Program-made: the position numbers and the translations under genes
Notes under the pieces: generated by a model
Database searches by the model: none
What the model was told of the DNA's origin: nothing
What the model saw: only the letters and a program-made list of their open reading frames with translations
Shown: positions 44,725 to 56,455 of the stretch, piece by piece
How the letters are laid out: each line of letters opens with the position of its first letter
Numbering within the stretch: position 1 is the stretch's first letter
DNA from: Physcomitrium patens
Lineage: Eukaryota > Streptophyta > Bryopsida > Funariales > Funariaceae
DNA length: 64,000 nucleotides
Reading direction: 5' to 3'
Assembly: GCF_000002425.4 (NCBI RefSeq)
Contig: NC_037270.1
Span: forward strand, 5,561,450-5,625,449

Positions 44725-45977
44725 TGTCGTAGTATAAATGCTTATAGTATGTAAAAATTAGTTAGAACACATTAAATTTTAATAAATCTAAATGTATGTT
44801 AGAGTGGATAATAGATTAAATTAAAAAGAGTTGGTATGAAAAAACTTTATTTTGTTTTCCTTACTTAGTTTGATTATAGTAAATAAAAGTTATAGAACCT
44901 TAATGTTAAGTATGAAGCCTTGAGAGGAGAGAGGGGCCTAAAGATGAAGATTTAAACTAATAGGAGGTTAATTGGGAGGGATGAAACCAAGGCATGGTTG
45001 GATGAAGGTAGAAATAAGGATCTTCATCCCCATTGGTCGAAATCCATGCCCAATGGACTTTTAGGAGGCTGCCTGCGACCTTGATAAGGGTTTCAGCGAC
45101 TTCAAAGAGGCCATCAGGAAATCAGAGGTGAGAGTTGTAAAGTTTAGGGTTTTGACTACAATTTTTGTGCAAATTTTATAGAGTTTGGAGTCAGGGTGAA
45201 TAAGTTATAGCCGTTTGAAGTTAAGGTGTCAATTTGAGACCTACTGTTACTCTTTTGAGTTTAAGAGGAGTCTTACGGAAGCTTTTGGAGATCAAAAGGT
45301 GCGGCTGGAAGGGCAACTTCAAGACATATATCTTTTGCGAAGGAAATTTTGCATTTGGAGTTTATGTGAAGGAGTTATAGGGAGTTAAAGACAGTGCATT
45401 CAAATCAAAGGCAGTAAGTGAGCGGTTTTGTTTAAAGTAGTTTTAGGAGCCATAACTTGAGTTTTCGAACGAAATTTTGGCTCAAACTTTAGGAGAATGT
45501 AAACATTTGTGTTAAGAAGCTATCTATACAAGTTTCGTGGCATTTGGACTTATGATTTGTGAGATATGAAGAAAATTGTACGCGGGTATGTAAAGATTAG
45601 GGATTGAAGCGATTGTTAGGGTTTTGAAGATATCTCATGATTTGCGACGAATTTGCGGTTGAAATGTGTTGTACAAATTAATAACAACATATCAGTACTT
45701 CATGTAAATTTTGATCTTATTTGGACGGTTGGATCAAGAGTTATGAGGTGTTGAGGTTCGCGAGAATTTCCACACAACGATATATAAGGTTTTAGAGTAC
45801 TTCTACCATATTTTGGATGTTGTTGATTATTTAAGACTTAATTATTTGGTGTAATTGTCCCAAAAAGAGAACTTATATATATAAAATTAGAATTTCCTTA
45901 TTTTAAGCTTGATTGAGCAATTAGTGAGAGCCAGAAGCCCAGTGCTTTCTTGAGGCAAAACTCTCTCTACCTCGACA
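44725..45977 (+). repeat. S2: solo LTR of family S inserted in element E
   Basis: About 1.25 kb from TGTCGTAG to CTCGACA, flanked by ATGC and ACGC (4 bp, one transition apart). It aligns along its length with S1 (25,343-26,589) and, in reverse, with S0. It keeps more CpG than S1, so it appears younger. No coding sequence. Tail sequence of E continues on the right side. Confidence 0.85.
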
Positions 45978-46480
45978 ACGCATTATCAGATCTTCATTCA
46001 ACAAATCCAATTCCCATACCAGAGACTCACGTCGGGCAATTTGGTTGTTATGCTCCTCTAACATCTTCTGTCATTCTTCTGTCGGTTTCAAAGGTATCTC
46101 TGAAGGTGTTATTGCTGAAACTAGCGTATTGGTTTGCACTAAATTATTAGCCTCTTTTGATATTGTGGCTAGTTTAGTCTGTACCATCGCAACCTCTACC
46201 TGCAGCTATTCTTGCCATTCCTTCCAATCAGTCTCAATCCTTACTTTCTCAGATACCATGTTCACCATCTTCTCCTTAACCACAAAAGAAAACATGATGC
46301 TTGTCAAGAACCTCCCTCCTACTTCTTACTATGGTCCAATTAATTGGGTCGACTCCCCCTTTTGTAAGAGAAAACTCATCTTGGGTTTATGTATAGTAAA
46401 GTTTAAGCTGATTGCCATTGATCCGTGTTGTAAATTTAGTACCCATAAAATCTTCCAATTATACTAAATCATTTGGAAAT
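45978..46480 (-). pseudogene. Element E helical tail after integrase
   Basis: The minus strand reads MVSEKVRIETDWKEWQE, then after a stop LQVEVAMVQTKLATISKEAN, NTLVSAITPSEIPLKP, and MLEEHNNQIARRESLVWELD. The pattern of Leu and charged residues suggests a coiled coil. S2 separates it from the polypurine tract. The tail in B (33,660-34,013) is comparable in position and character. Confidence 0.6.
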
Positions 46481-47520
46481 CCTTCAATAACTCAATATGG
46501 CCTATGCCATCAAACTTGAAATTTTCTTAAATTTTTTTTAAATCGACTATCATAAAGAAGTACCAAATCATTTGGCATAAAAGCATTTGGTCTAAGCTTA
46601 CTATCATAATAAGTCTTCCTTCGTTTTTATGTAGTTTCTATTATCATTAATGCATTGGTTCTAGTTTCATCCAATTTTTTCAATTCTTCTAAACGGTGTC
46701 GTAATGAATCCTGATCTCTCAATCTAGTATCTATAGCAATTCATAAACTTTGGACTTCCAATTCAATAGGTAATATTGCTTCCTAGCCATAAACCAATTA
46801 GAAAGGGGTAGCATTGGTAGTAACTTTAAACGCAGTACAGTATGCCCATAAAGCTGCAAATAACTTAGTGTCCCAATCTGTTCCCGCTCTTAAAAGTATT
46901 TTTGTTAAGATTTTACATAAAATTCTATTAGTCTTTTCTATTTTTTCATTGGCTCTAGGATGATATGGTGTAGTCTTTCGATGTTTTATCTCTTATTTAG
47001 CCATGAGTGCTTCGATTGTACTATTTATAAAATGAGTTCATCGATTACTAACCAATTCTCATGGGTAGACGAATCGTATAATAATATTTTTATACAAAAA
47101 GATTACTACTGTACTTGCACTATCGGTTTTTGTAGCTACGGCTTCAGCCCATTTTGTTACATAATTTGTTGCTACCAGTATATACCATTTTTGTCTATTT
47201 CTCGAGGTTGGTGCAATTGGTCCCACAAAATCAATTTCCTATTTTTCAAAAGGTGCTTGAGCCAGAATTGATACCAATGGCATTGCTAAAGTTCAAGTAG
47301 GTCGACCTGTTCTCTAACATGGATCACAATGACGGATGAATTGGTGGGCATCTACAAATATTGTTGGCCACCAATAACCAGCCTATAAAGCTTTATGAGC
47401 TGTGCTGTCCTCCGTAAAATATCCACCACAACTGTCCAAGTAGCAACCTTCCAATATATTATGCACTTCAGTCTGATAAATACAGCATTGCAAAATTCCA
47501 TCCTTACCTTATTTATATAA
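46481..47520 (-). pseudogene. Element E integrase
   Basis: The zinc-binding part near 47,480-47,290 includes AGYWWPTIFVDAHQFI and HCDPC. The core reads EIDFVGPIAPTSRNRQKWYI with the first Asp present, then WAEAVATKTDSAS. The second Asp region reads VSNR-stop-THFIN (Asp to Asn). The Glu region YHPRANEKIEKTNR keeps Glu. The C-terminal part near 46,560 reads RPNAFMPNDLVLLYDSRFKK. Several stops. Confidence 0.88.
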
Positions 47521-48250
47521 AGCTTCACCAATCATCGTATAAGGTGTACATTTTAATATTAAGTGTTGTTTAAGCTTTTTATTGAAATTGGATGAGAAGG
47601 TTTGAAATGTCAAGTATTGAATTATTTCACTATATTCTAGAGTAATTACATCTACTACAAACAGTTTCGCATTGGGTAGTGCATCGTTAATGGATTTATT
47701 ACCAAATATACTGGATAATCGAGATAAATGGTCCGCATTGGAATGTGATTTTCTTGATCTTACCTGAATAATAAAGTAAAATTCTTGCAAGAGTAAAATC
47801 CATCGTACAATATGACCACTCAATTGAGGCTTATTAATCATATATTTTAAAGCATGATGGTCGACATAGAAAACAAATTTATAACTAAGAAGATAATGTC
47901 AAAACTTTTGTACAAAATAAATCATCCTCAATGCTTCTTGTTTGATTTTTGTATAATTTCTTTTAGCTGCTACTAATTGACCACTTACATAATAAATAGG
48001 GTGATCAAAACCCCGATCATCTTTCTGGCTTAGCACAGAACCAATCGCAACATTAGATACATTCACATAAACTTGGAATGGTTTTGTCTAATAAGGTGCC
48101 ACCAATATTGGTGCTAAAACCAATTTCTATTTCAATGTTTCGAATGCAATTGTACATTTCTTTGTCCAAAATGGACTAGTCCCATTGGTTGGTGGTTTCT
48201 TCAAGAGATTTGTCAAGGAAAGGCATATAATTGCAAATAGATAGATAAAT
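47521..48250 (-). pseudogene. Element E RNase H
   Basis: The minus strand reads PFQVYVNVSNVAIGSVLSQK, where the first Asp is Asn, then GFDHPIYYVSGQLVAAKRNY, FVFYVDHHALKYMINKPQLS with Asp present, and RSRKSHSNADHLSRLSS with the last Asp. Confidence 0.88.
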
Positions 48251-49260
48251 CATCGTTAATAATTGACATGGCCGACAAATGCTTGAACACCCGTAACAGT
48301 GTCTTGTTGCTTTAATTCTACTATAATCTTTATTTTATTCGGATCTATAGCAATGCCTGCCATCAAAACTATATGACCCAAAAATTTACCAAAAGGCATA
48401 CCAAATTGGTAGTTTTCCAAATTTAAAGAAATTCCATATTTGGCATATTGATTCAAAAATTGACCTAGACATTCTAAATGCCTTGCTCTCGTACTAAATA
48501 TACAGAAATCATCTAAAAATATTTCCATTGAAGTTTGTAGATAATCCTGGAATGCTTACGTCATTATCCTTTGAAATGTAGTTGGTGCATTATAAAGTCC
48601 AAACGGCATAACCTTATAGGCAAAGGTCCCCCAATCCATAGTAAAAGTAGTTTTTAACTGGTCTTCTTTTGTAATCTTAACTTGATTATAACCGGAGAAT
48701 CCATCAAGAAATGAATAACATTCATGATCAACGACAACATCCAATATACTATCCGTGAATGGTAAAGAAAAATAATCCTTCTTGGTAGCCGCATTTAATT
48801 TTTGGAAATCTTAACAAATACAAACTTTTCCATTCTTTTTCGGTACCATAACAATTGTTGAAACTCATTCACTGAAAGGAACCGGATAGATAAATCCAAC
48901 CTCCAAGAGTTTATCTAATTCTTCTTTTATCATAAGTGAGTATTTTAGATTGAGTCGATGTTGTCTTTGGCGTACTGGTGTAGCGTTTTCCTCCAATATA
49001 AATTGATGCTCACAAACTTCAGCTGGAATTCCTTTCAAATCTACATATGACCATGTAAAAGTAGTTTTATGTCGTAAAAAGTAATCCATCCAAATTTCTT
49101 TCTCTTCGCTTTTTATATTGTCATAAATCTGGATGATTTGGAGAGCCTCTCCTATACCTAAATTAATTGGTTGACATCGTGGAATTTCACTAGTCTCCAA
49201 AATAATGTTCTGCTCTATTCTAAAATCTTTCATAAAATTCAACACATTAGAACTTTCCAA
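48251..49260 (-). pseudogene. Element E reverse transcriptase
   Basis: The N-terminal part at 48,865-49,260 reads MDYFLRHKTTFTWSYVDLKG and EENATPVRQRQHRLNLK, matching B. The palm reads FLDGFSGYNQVKITKEDQLK, FAYKVMPFGLYNAPTTFQRI and the active site MEIFLDDFCIFSTRARH, with Phe-Leu-Asp-Asp. The thumb region ends VTGVQAFVGHVNY. A stop precedes the active site. Confidence 0.9.
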
Positions 49261-49289
49261 TTCCAGTTCAATAATACTAACGTGATTAA

Positions 49290-49960
49290 CATCCTATCTA
49301 TTTATCCAATATGCAATCATATGATCAGAATCGTCAATAACATCTGGAGGAATTAAGTACTCTCCTGATCCGTTGTAGTGATAGTTCATTCCAGTGTACT
49401 CCACAACTTGCCTTGTATCAGTATAAATTAGGACAGATGTACTAATTTCTTCTTCTATAGACTCATCTTCACAATCCGAAGTGAATTTTGAACTGACAAC
49501 TTGAATTTCTCCATGATATTGGACAGGGTACATTTGAAGTACAATTTCATCATTACCTTTTCCAATTATCAATGTACCGTGGTCCCAGTCATTTCGAGCT
49601 TTAGCTTGATACAACCATGATCATCTCAATAAAATTGGATATGACAATATAGAGCTTCATAATCAAAAAATAATATAATGAATTTTATAGGTAATTCCCA
49701 TAATTACTGTATCAATACTTCATAAAATATCCATAGGTTTAACTCGATTAGAGTTAGTCATTCTCAAAACTACTATAGTAGGCAATAAGTGATCCAAATC
49801 CAACTCCTCCATTGTAGTAATATTCATAAGATTTACACTAGATCATCTATCTACTTGCACTCCCGATACTAACACTCTATCAATTGAGACATCAATCGAT
49901 GGTGCACCCAGATTGAGATTCAAACTTACTTTTCAGATTTCTATATTTTAAGATCTGCGA
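49290..49960 (-). pseudogene. Element E aspartic protease
   Basis: The minus strand near 49,850 reads VQVDR-stop-SSVNLMN, where B has IDGGSSVNLMN; both glycines of the active site are lost. The rest, LRMTNSNRVKPMDIL and WLYQAKARNDWDHGTLIIGK, aligns with B. An acidic linker follows. Confidence 0.85.
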
Positions 49961-52285
49961 CGAATTAATGAGGAATTCAAGATAGTTTGGTACTCAGGTG
50001 CTACCGCCAATAGTTGCTTCATAGAGATCATGGACTATATGGTATCCAAATCTTTTAGAATATCATATAGTTTTGTATTAGTAGTAATTTCCAATGTCCG
50101 TTTCTTCTTCCCAGTCTTAGACGCTGACGCAGGTAAATTAGTTTTCTCTATATTGGAAATTGGTAAAGCTATTGGAACTAAATTTGACAAAGCTTGTAAA
50201 ATCATTTCTTTCAATGGATAAGATTGTTATCCCAATTGGGCTGATATTGGTTCATTGAAATTCATACTTCTTAGAAGATCTTTCAATGAAAAGGATGTTT
50301 TCCAAAACTGTGTAGTAAATAGAACAGCTCGACACGGAACCGAAGCCTCCGTAATTGATACCTTATTAGGGTGCACAACCAATTCAAGTCTTATACTGAG
50401 TAAGGAGCCCATGTCCGGACCTGGATTGGATGGCCCTATAATTGGGTCCAATTGGCCCTTCGCTTCAGGAACACCAAAATATTGAATTGATTCTTTCTTT
50501 TTTTGCTGACTTCTTGTATGGATAGCTTGGATTACTTCTATCCGATGAATTGGTGAATCTTGACCTTGATTTATCTCCTCCATTTTTCTTTGGCTTTGGA
50601 TCTGCTGATCTTGATTATTGAAATTGAACGAAGCATTATATTATTGATAAGTATATCTCGATTGCTTATAATTTACACATACTGGTATATAATTCTCATT
50701 GGCTTTAAGATTGAGACATTCACTCACATAATGACCAATCTGTCTGCAATAAAAACAACGAAGTGGACTTCTTGCACCTCCATCTGGCATATTAGATGTC
50801 TCCACTGGTATATATCTATTAAGCTTGTTTCATGTAGGATTAGAAAATGTTCTTGGTTGTACCGTTTGTATGGATGGTACTTGGTTCGATGACGCAAGTG
50901 GAGCATATTGCTATTATCTTTGCTGCTCCTTCCCGTAGTTGTGGGGGTTTGATGCACACCCCTGATTAAAATTGGAACTTTAAAAATTATTGAATGTTTC
51001 ATTTTTTGGATTAGTTCGATTTCCATTCCATTTATATGTATTTCCTGTTTGAATTTGATTGACTTTCCACTAAGTCGATGGAATCATGGTCTGATTATTG
51101 AATTGTTGTTGCTTTTGTAAATGCCAACAATTTTGGGTAGAGTGCTTTCTTTCGCAAAATATACATTGAACACCCGTTTGTCTGGATGATGGACATTCCG
51201 TATCAAAATGACCTTGTTCCTTATAATTATTATACCATACATTAGGTCTCGTATTAGAAGGCTTATGTCATTTTTCCTTATCTTTAGCTAAATTCGTAGC
51301 CAATTCTTCCATCTTCTTTGTTAGATTTAATAACAAGGCTTCATTTAGATCTTTAATAGTCGCATTTGTAAACAACTCCGATTGTTGATGGTTGGTGATG
51401 TAAAATAAGGTGTCATCATTATTGGCACTATTGCTTGGAGTGGTGTAGCATTAATTAATTGTTGCAATATAACATTCTTTACATTGGAGGCAGCCATTTG
51501 TGGATAATTACCCATCGACATATTTCTCGGTTGTATTTGTTGGCTTCTGAACTTAGAATCATCGTGGCCCCCACTATTAACAATTGGTCATAATGACATT
51601 CTTCCCATACCTTTGCTCGTGCCAACGATGCCTCTACCATAGCTGGTCGAGCCTCTTTTACAAACATTTTCAATTCTGGTGGATGCAAACCATTGATTAA
51701 TATCGATAATATAAACGCATCTGGCATTTGATTATTTGACCATTTACGAAGTATATCCACAATCTGGCCATAATAGAACTCTACGAATTCTCTTACAAAT
51801 ATCCTGTTATTCATAAAACTTTCTCAAAGCTGATCTTTAAATCCAATTGGTCTAAAATGAGTTAGGAAGGCATTCCTCAAGGCCTCCCAATTGGAAAATC
51901 TACCCACTCGTTGCCGAATATACCATTCAAAAGCTGTATCTTTTAAAATTACTGGGACCATCTCAACCAAATATCTTTAATTCTACCATTATTAGCCACA
52001 CAGGCTGTCAAGAATTGAGATATATGGTGATCGAGATCAGAGCCCGACCAACCACTAAAAGTAGGTAATGGTGCCACACTTGTAGTTTCGTCTCCTACTA
52101 CTCCCATTTATACTACAATTGGTACTTCTGGCACTCTCGCGGCCATTGATGTTATCATTGGTCTCCTTACTATTTGAATCTGAATTTTTCTTCCTTTGGT
52201 TTTTCATGGACCTACAATTCCTTTTTGTCGTTCCCGTAGGATATTTCTTATGCATAATCACTCTTGTCTTTCTTTCGCTTGTCAA
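49961..52285 (-). pseudogene. Element E gag with four zinc-knuckle positions
   Basis: Capsid-like core at 51,479-52,000 (FVREFVEFYYGQIVDILRKW, MPDAFILSILINGLHPPELK). First knuckle pair near 51,220-51,120: WYNNYKEQGHFDTEC has both first Cys changed to Tyr, and CIFCERKHSTQNC is intact. Second pair near 50,770-50,640: CFYCRQIGHYVSEC is intact and CVNYKQSRYTYQ is degenerate. A linker (50,583-50,227) with THTRSQQ-type and PIIGPSNPGPDMGS residues matches B. Frames are broken by stops. Confidence 0.85.
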
Positions 52286-52477
52286 TTAATTCTTTGATAA
52301 TCCTCCCCTTCATAATTATTACTCATAATCTTTCATTCTTCCTAGCAAAATTAATACTGCCTTGAATTATAACTCACATATTTGTAACCCTAAAATTGGT
52401 TCTTTTCACGTTCTCATTCAATATATAATTCCATCTCTCATACAATCAATTTCTAACATTTCATATTGTTATCATTT

Positions 52478-52497
52478 CTCTGGCAGCAGTGCCAAAA
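52478..52497 (-). other. Element E primer binding site
   Basis: The minus strand reads TTTTGGCACTGCTGCCAGAG just after the 5' LTR, a diverged form of the Athila-type site TGGCGCCGTTGCCGGGGA seen in element B. Confidence 0.78.
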
Positions 52498-53164
52498 TGT
52501 TGTTCTTGTTGTGTTCAAGCTTCAGTATCAAAACAATTGAACTAATAGAGGTGGGTTCAAACACGGAGAAAGACTAGTTATATGAATTAGGTCTATTAGT
52601 GTCACAATTGACTGTATTCTGGTTATCTGAAATCAAGTATCAAACTACAAAACACCGAGACTTACTACTTCCATCTTAATTCAATCCATAATCCATTCTA
52701 TGATTATCAATTCAACAATACTTCTCTCAATCACAATTCTTCATAAGCAAATAATAAAGAAAACAAAGAGGTAGCACCAAGCTTACCTTGGCTTACGACT
52801 CTCACAGTCTGATTCTCGACTTACGACTCTCACAGTCTGGTCCTCAGCTTAGAACTCTCATAGTCTAGCCCTTGGCTTACAACTCTCACAGTCTGGCCCT
52901 CGGCTTATGACTCTCACAGTCTAGCTCTCGGCTTACGACTCTCACAGTCTGGCTCTCGGCTTACTTTCCTCAACCTATTTATCCTACCAAAAAGATGATC
53001 CATCGGCCAGTGGATTCCAAATATTATGATCCTTTGAATTCTTAACCATTTATTCTATAAACAACCTATTGTTACCAACTAAACTGCCTAACCATAAGTC
53101 TAATTCTCAAGGTTGTCAATAACCAACCAGTAACTTACCACAAAGTTTATTTACTTATTCTATA
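52498..53164 (-). repeat. Element E 5' LTR, with 28-bp tandem array
   Basis: Partner of 43,874-44,542. The 28-bp array lies at about 52,790-52,970. The inner end borders the primer site and the outer end reads CTATA before the AGATA target copy. Confidence 0.92.
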
Positions 53165-53420
53165 AGATACATCATTTCTAATGAAGGACTAAAGATGGAT
53201 CCAAAGAAGGTCAAGACTATCATAGATTGGACGATTTCAAGAAGAATAAGAGACATGCAATATTTTTTGTACTTTGCCTACTATTATTGAATCTTCATTA
53301 AGATTTCTTTTCAAGTTGCAACTCCACTTATACGTTTGACTTGTTAAGTTAAATTTGAGTGGAGTAAAAAAGCCAAAGCATCGTTTGATGTTTTAAAAAG
53401 GAGTTTACTTCTGCAATAAT
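53165..53420 (+). pseudogene. Element A reverse transcriptase, thumb and connection
   Basis: Continues the RT of A after element E: IISNEGLKMDPKKVKTI in outline, then IDWTISRRIRDMQYFLYF. The join across the E insertion is in register once one copy of the target duplication is discounted. Confidence 0.85.
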
Positions 53421-53760
53421 CTTATATTGTATTGACTTTTTTAAGATATTTTTTATGAAAATAGATGTATTAGACTTTGCCTTGAGTGCAATATTATCAC
53501 AAATAGAAGCAGATGAAAAACTCTATTTAGTAGCTTTCCATTCTAAAAACTTTTTAGCAGTTAAGATTAATTATGAGATCCATGACAAAGATTTCTTTTT
53601 AATCATGGATTCATTTCAAGAATGGCATCATTATTTAGAAGGCGCCTTGAGTTTAGTCATCGTATATACAGATTACAAGAACCTCAAGTATTTTATGCCA
53701 ATATGTATTTTAAATTATTGCCAAGCTTGTTGAAGCATGTCCTTATGAAGATGACTTATT
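53421..53760 (+). pseudogene. Element A RNase H
   Basis: The open stretch 53,455-53,733 reads MKIDVLDFALSAILSQIEAD, LVAFHSKNFLAVKINYEIHD, LIMDSFQEWHHYLEG and VIVYTDYKNLKYFM. The first Asp and the last Asp are present. It aligns with the RNase H of C and of the fragment at 1-260. Confidence 0.88.
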
Positions 53761-55120
53761 GACTTGGAAAACAAGAAGGTTTATCAAACATCCTTTTTAG
53801 ACATTCTTATCTTGCATCAAAAGAAGGAGATGAATTTTTTAATTAACAAAGAATAATTTTCTTGAAGTCAAAACATTTTCACCTTTGAGCAACAAAATCA
53901 ACATTAATTGTTGATTCAATCTTTGTTAAGCAAATTCAATTGAGTACATCTTTTGATCTTCTTATCTATAATATTAAGAATAATTCTTCTAAATCTCATA
54001 ATACTTCCAAGTTTCAGTTTAATAACAACCTACTTTATTTTGAGGAATGATTATATATTACAAATAGTGGGGCATAATTACATATTCTTTAAACTTATCA
54101 TGACTCTTTAACAACTTGATATTTTAGATACAATAAGACTTTGGAGCTTATATTGAGAGATTTTTGGTAGCTTCAAATATGGAAGGCAGTCAAAGACTTT
54201 GTACAATCATATCATATTTATTCAAGATCCAAAATTCCTTGCCATCAAATTTATAGACTTCTTCAGCCATTACCTATTCCAAAACAACCATGGTCTTTCA
54301 TTTCTATGGCTTTTATCATGGATCTTCTACTCTCAGATTAGTATGATTTTATGTTTGTGGTAGTAGATCATTTTATGAAAATGATACATTTTTTACTATA
54401 TACAAAATCTATTACAAGTGAAGAAATTGCTAAGTTTTTTTTTTTAACTACATCTATCACTATCATGGATTGTCTAAAAATATTATATTAGATAGGTGGA
54501 CTCAATTTGTATCAAGATTTTAGAGAATCTTTTTTGAGATTTTAAAGGTGGATATAAAATTCTCTTTGGCTTTTCATCCTCAAACTAATGGGCAAAAAAA
54601 ATAGGTGAATCAAATTTTGGAGCAATACTTGAGGTATATGATCAATTATTATCAAGATGATTGGATAATTCTTTTACCATTGGCAGAGTTTGTATACAAT
54701 AATTTGATATATTTTTTTACCCAAAAAATACCTTTTTTTTTCAACTATGGTTATTATCTACAACTTGATACTTTTGACTTTTCAAAAGTTGATAATCATG
54801 CAGTGGAAGATTTGGCAAATTGTTTGTTTAAGCTACATGCAACAATAAAGGTGCAATTAAAAGGAGCTCAAGAGCAATAAAAAAATTATTGCAGATACCT
54901 ATCACAAGGAACAACCATAATTCAATGTACGTAACAAGGTATGGTTACTTCGTTATAATATCAAGTCTACTTATCTTTGTCATAAGTTGGACTATTATAA
55001 GCTTGGATCTTTTTTATGAGTAAATAAGTCAATCTTATTGCTTATTGATTATATCAACTGAAATCTATAAAGATCTACCTTGTATTTTATGTGTCTCTTT
55101 TTGAGCCATATAAACCAATG
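53761..55120 (+). pseudogene. Element A integrase
   Basis: The core near 54,270 reads WSFISMAFIMDLLLSD; the first catalytic Asp position (Met-Asp-Phe-Ile in relatives) is Ala here. VVVDHFMKMIHFLLYTKSIT follows. The region 54,605-54,880 reads NYYQDDWIILLPLAEFVYNN and FFFNYGYYLQLDTFDFSKVD, matching C. Several stops and frame changes. Confidence 0.85.
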
Positions 55121-55340
55121 AATATCTTGGAAAAAAGACAAATACCACCTCCTTCTATAAAAATAGATAATAATCAAGAATTTAAAGTAGAAGAAGTCTT
55201 AGATTTAAGGTAGTATTGAAATAGGTTGGAATATCTTATTCATTGGCATAGATATGATATTGGTGAATACACATAGAAGCCAGCAAAGAATCTTGCAAAT
55301 ACAACAAAGAGAGTTGAAGCTTTTCATCAATGATATCTAT
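55121..55340 (+). pseudogene. Element A chromodomain
   Basis: EFKVEEVLDLR, then stops, then RLEYLIHWHRYDIGEYT near 55,177-55,300, followed by KPAKNLANTTKRVEAFHQ. It aligns with the chromodomain of C, with Gly changed to Arg in the Trp-x-Gly-Tyr box. It marks A as a chromovirus. Confidence 0.8.
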
Positions 55341-55898
55341 TAAAATCAATATAGAAAATAATAAATCTTTGCTATAAAAGAAAAAAGATGAATAAAAGAT
55401 AACACTCTACTTTCTATCCTATTTTGTAGCTTCTATGTATTTAAGGAGATAGAGAATCAACAACTAGTAGATTCAACTTAAAAGCTTTTATTTACGGACT
55501 TACGAGACAAGACATTGTGATTGTCACAATCTTTAAGATGATGAAATCAAGATAAAGATCTATAATAATAACATATTCTTCCTTGAATAGATGGCGAGAT
55601 ACAACATATTTGGTATCACAATCTTGGAAGAGACTCCCAATGTTTGATAATTTTATTAGAGATAGAAACAACACTTGACAGTATTCTAAATATTTTATTT
55701 GAAAAAAGTTATGAAAGCATCAACAATGATCAAATAATAGGGTGGTCTTCTCTCTCTAGTATAGGATACTGTTGGAGGCTGAAAGTGCCTATCAACCATC
55801 TTCAAAGAGAACAAAGTTTGGAATATGTGGCAAATATAATTTGATGCATTTTGGATTTCTTAAACATATGAAGATCGCTCATTGTCAAACTTCTTCCT
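55341..55898 (+). other. Element A 3' untranslated stretch
   Basis: No coding signal. Open frames at 55,492-55,674 (minus) and 55,644-55,844 (plus) have no family resemblance. Confidence 0.5.
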
Positions 55899-55915
55899 AA
55901 AAGGGAAGAGGGTAA
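55899..55915 (+). other. Element A polypurine tract
   Basis: AAAAGGGAAGAGGGTAA directly before the 3' LTR start TGTCATGG. Confidence 0.88.
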
Positions 55916-56455
55916 TGTCATGGACATACATAAGTACTCTAATAAATATTTATATGATTAAGTAAGAATAAATAAAAGTAAATAAAAATAGATTAATTTC
56001 ATAGGACCTTCTTGAAGAGCTTCCTAGAAACTTTATAGACATTGCTTTGACTTTACATATATTTATAGTTGATTGATAGGTTAGAAACTTCATGAACAAG
56101 TTAATCACATGTTGGTAGCTTGTAGAACAAGCTAACTATGTGGCCCACATATAAAAAACTTGCCTTGCAAGTTAAGATACGTGTCTTGTAAAGTCAACAT
56201 GTTTTGGAGGTCTTATAGGACATCGCCACATAGCTCTTAATTAAGAGTATATATGGAGGCAAGAATGAAGCCTTTTTCATTCTTATCAATGTCTTTTTAG
56301 TCCTTATTCTTGTTTCAAGTCTTTCTAGTCTTCTTGTTTTTGGTAATAGCCATTCTATTTCAATATTACATCATCTTTGAGTATCTTTTTAGTTCTTTTT
56401 AGTGACACAAGAGTATATTGAGGATTTTCTTTCTTTGAGATTCATGTCTTTGACA
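55916..56455 (+). repeat. Element A 3' LTR
   Basis: About 540 bp, TGTCATGG to TTTGACA. It is the uninterrupted version of the three 5' LTR pieces and so provides the empty site for both S1 and Z2. The CATGT target copy follows. Confidence 0.9.

Larger units (their letters stand above)
43874..53164 (-). mobile_element. Element E: full-length Athila-like Ty3/gypsy, inserted in RT of A
   Basis: LTRs of about 668 bp at 43,874-44,542 and 52,498-53,164, with target copies GGATA (43,869-43,873) and AGATA (53,165-53,169). A polypurine tract and a primer site are present. Read right to left it encodes gag with zinc knuckles, protease, RT, RNase H, integrase and a helical tail. Solo LTR S2 (44,725-45,977) interrupts the tail. 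Length without S2 is about 8 kb. Every domain has stops or lost catalytic residues. It is related to element B and has the pol that B lacks. Confidence 0.92.
25182..56455 (+). mobile_element. Element A: chromovirus (Ty3/gypsy) split by nested insertions
   Basis: A's 3' LTR is intact in outline at 55,916-56,455 (TGTCATGG to TTTGACA). The 5' LTR is recovered in three pieces (25,182-25,342, 26,590-26,642, 40,963-41,301) that together cover the same sequence. The target duplication is CATAT on the left and CATGT on the right, one transition apart. The internal region on the plus strand gives gag, protease, RT, RNase H, integrase and chromodomain. Element E interrupts RT at 43,874. Without insertions the element is roughly 6 kb. 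Catalytic residues are lost in several domains and many stops are present. Confidence 0.82.

Noticed and set aside
25343-45977. S1 and S2 as the two LTRs of one 20-kb element
   Set aside because: They have the same orientation and length, but each has its own 4-bp duplication and sits in a different host element (5' LTR of A and tail of E). The sequence between them is fully explained by other elements.
46045-46467. 140-residue plus-strand open frame in element E
   Set aside because: It is the antisense of the helical tail of the E polyprotein, which explains its serine and cysteine richness.
43081-53420. RT fragments at 43.1-43.9 kb and 53.2-53.4 kb as two separate elements
   Set aside because: They are the two halves of one RT. 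Element E with its target duplication GGATA/AGATA lies exactly between them.
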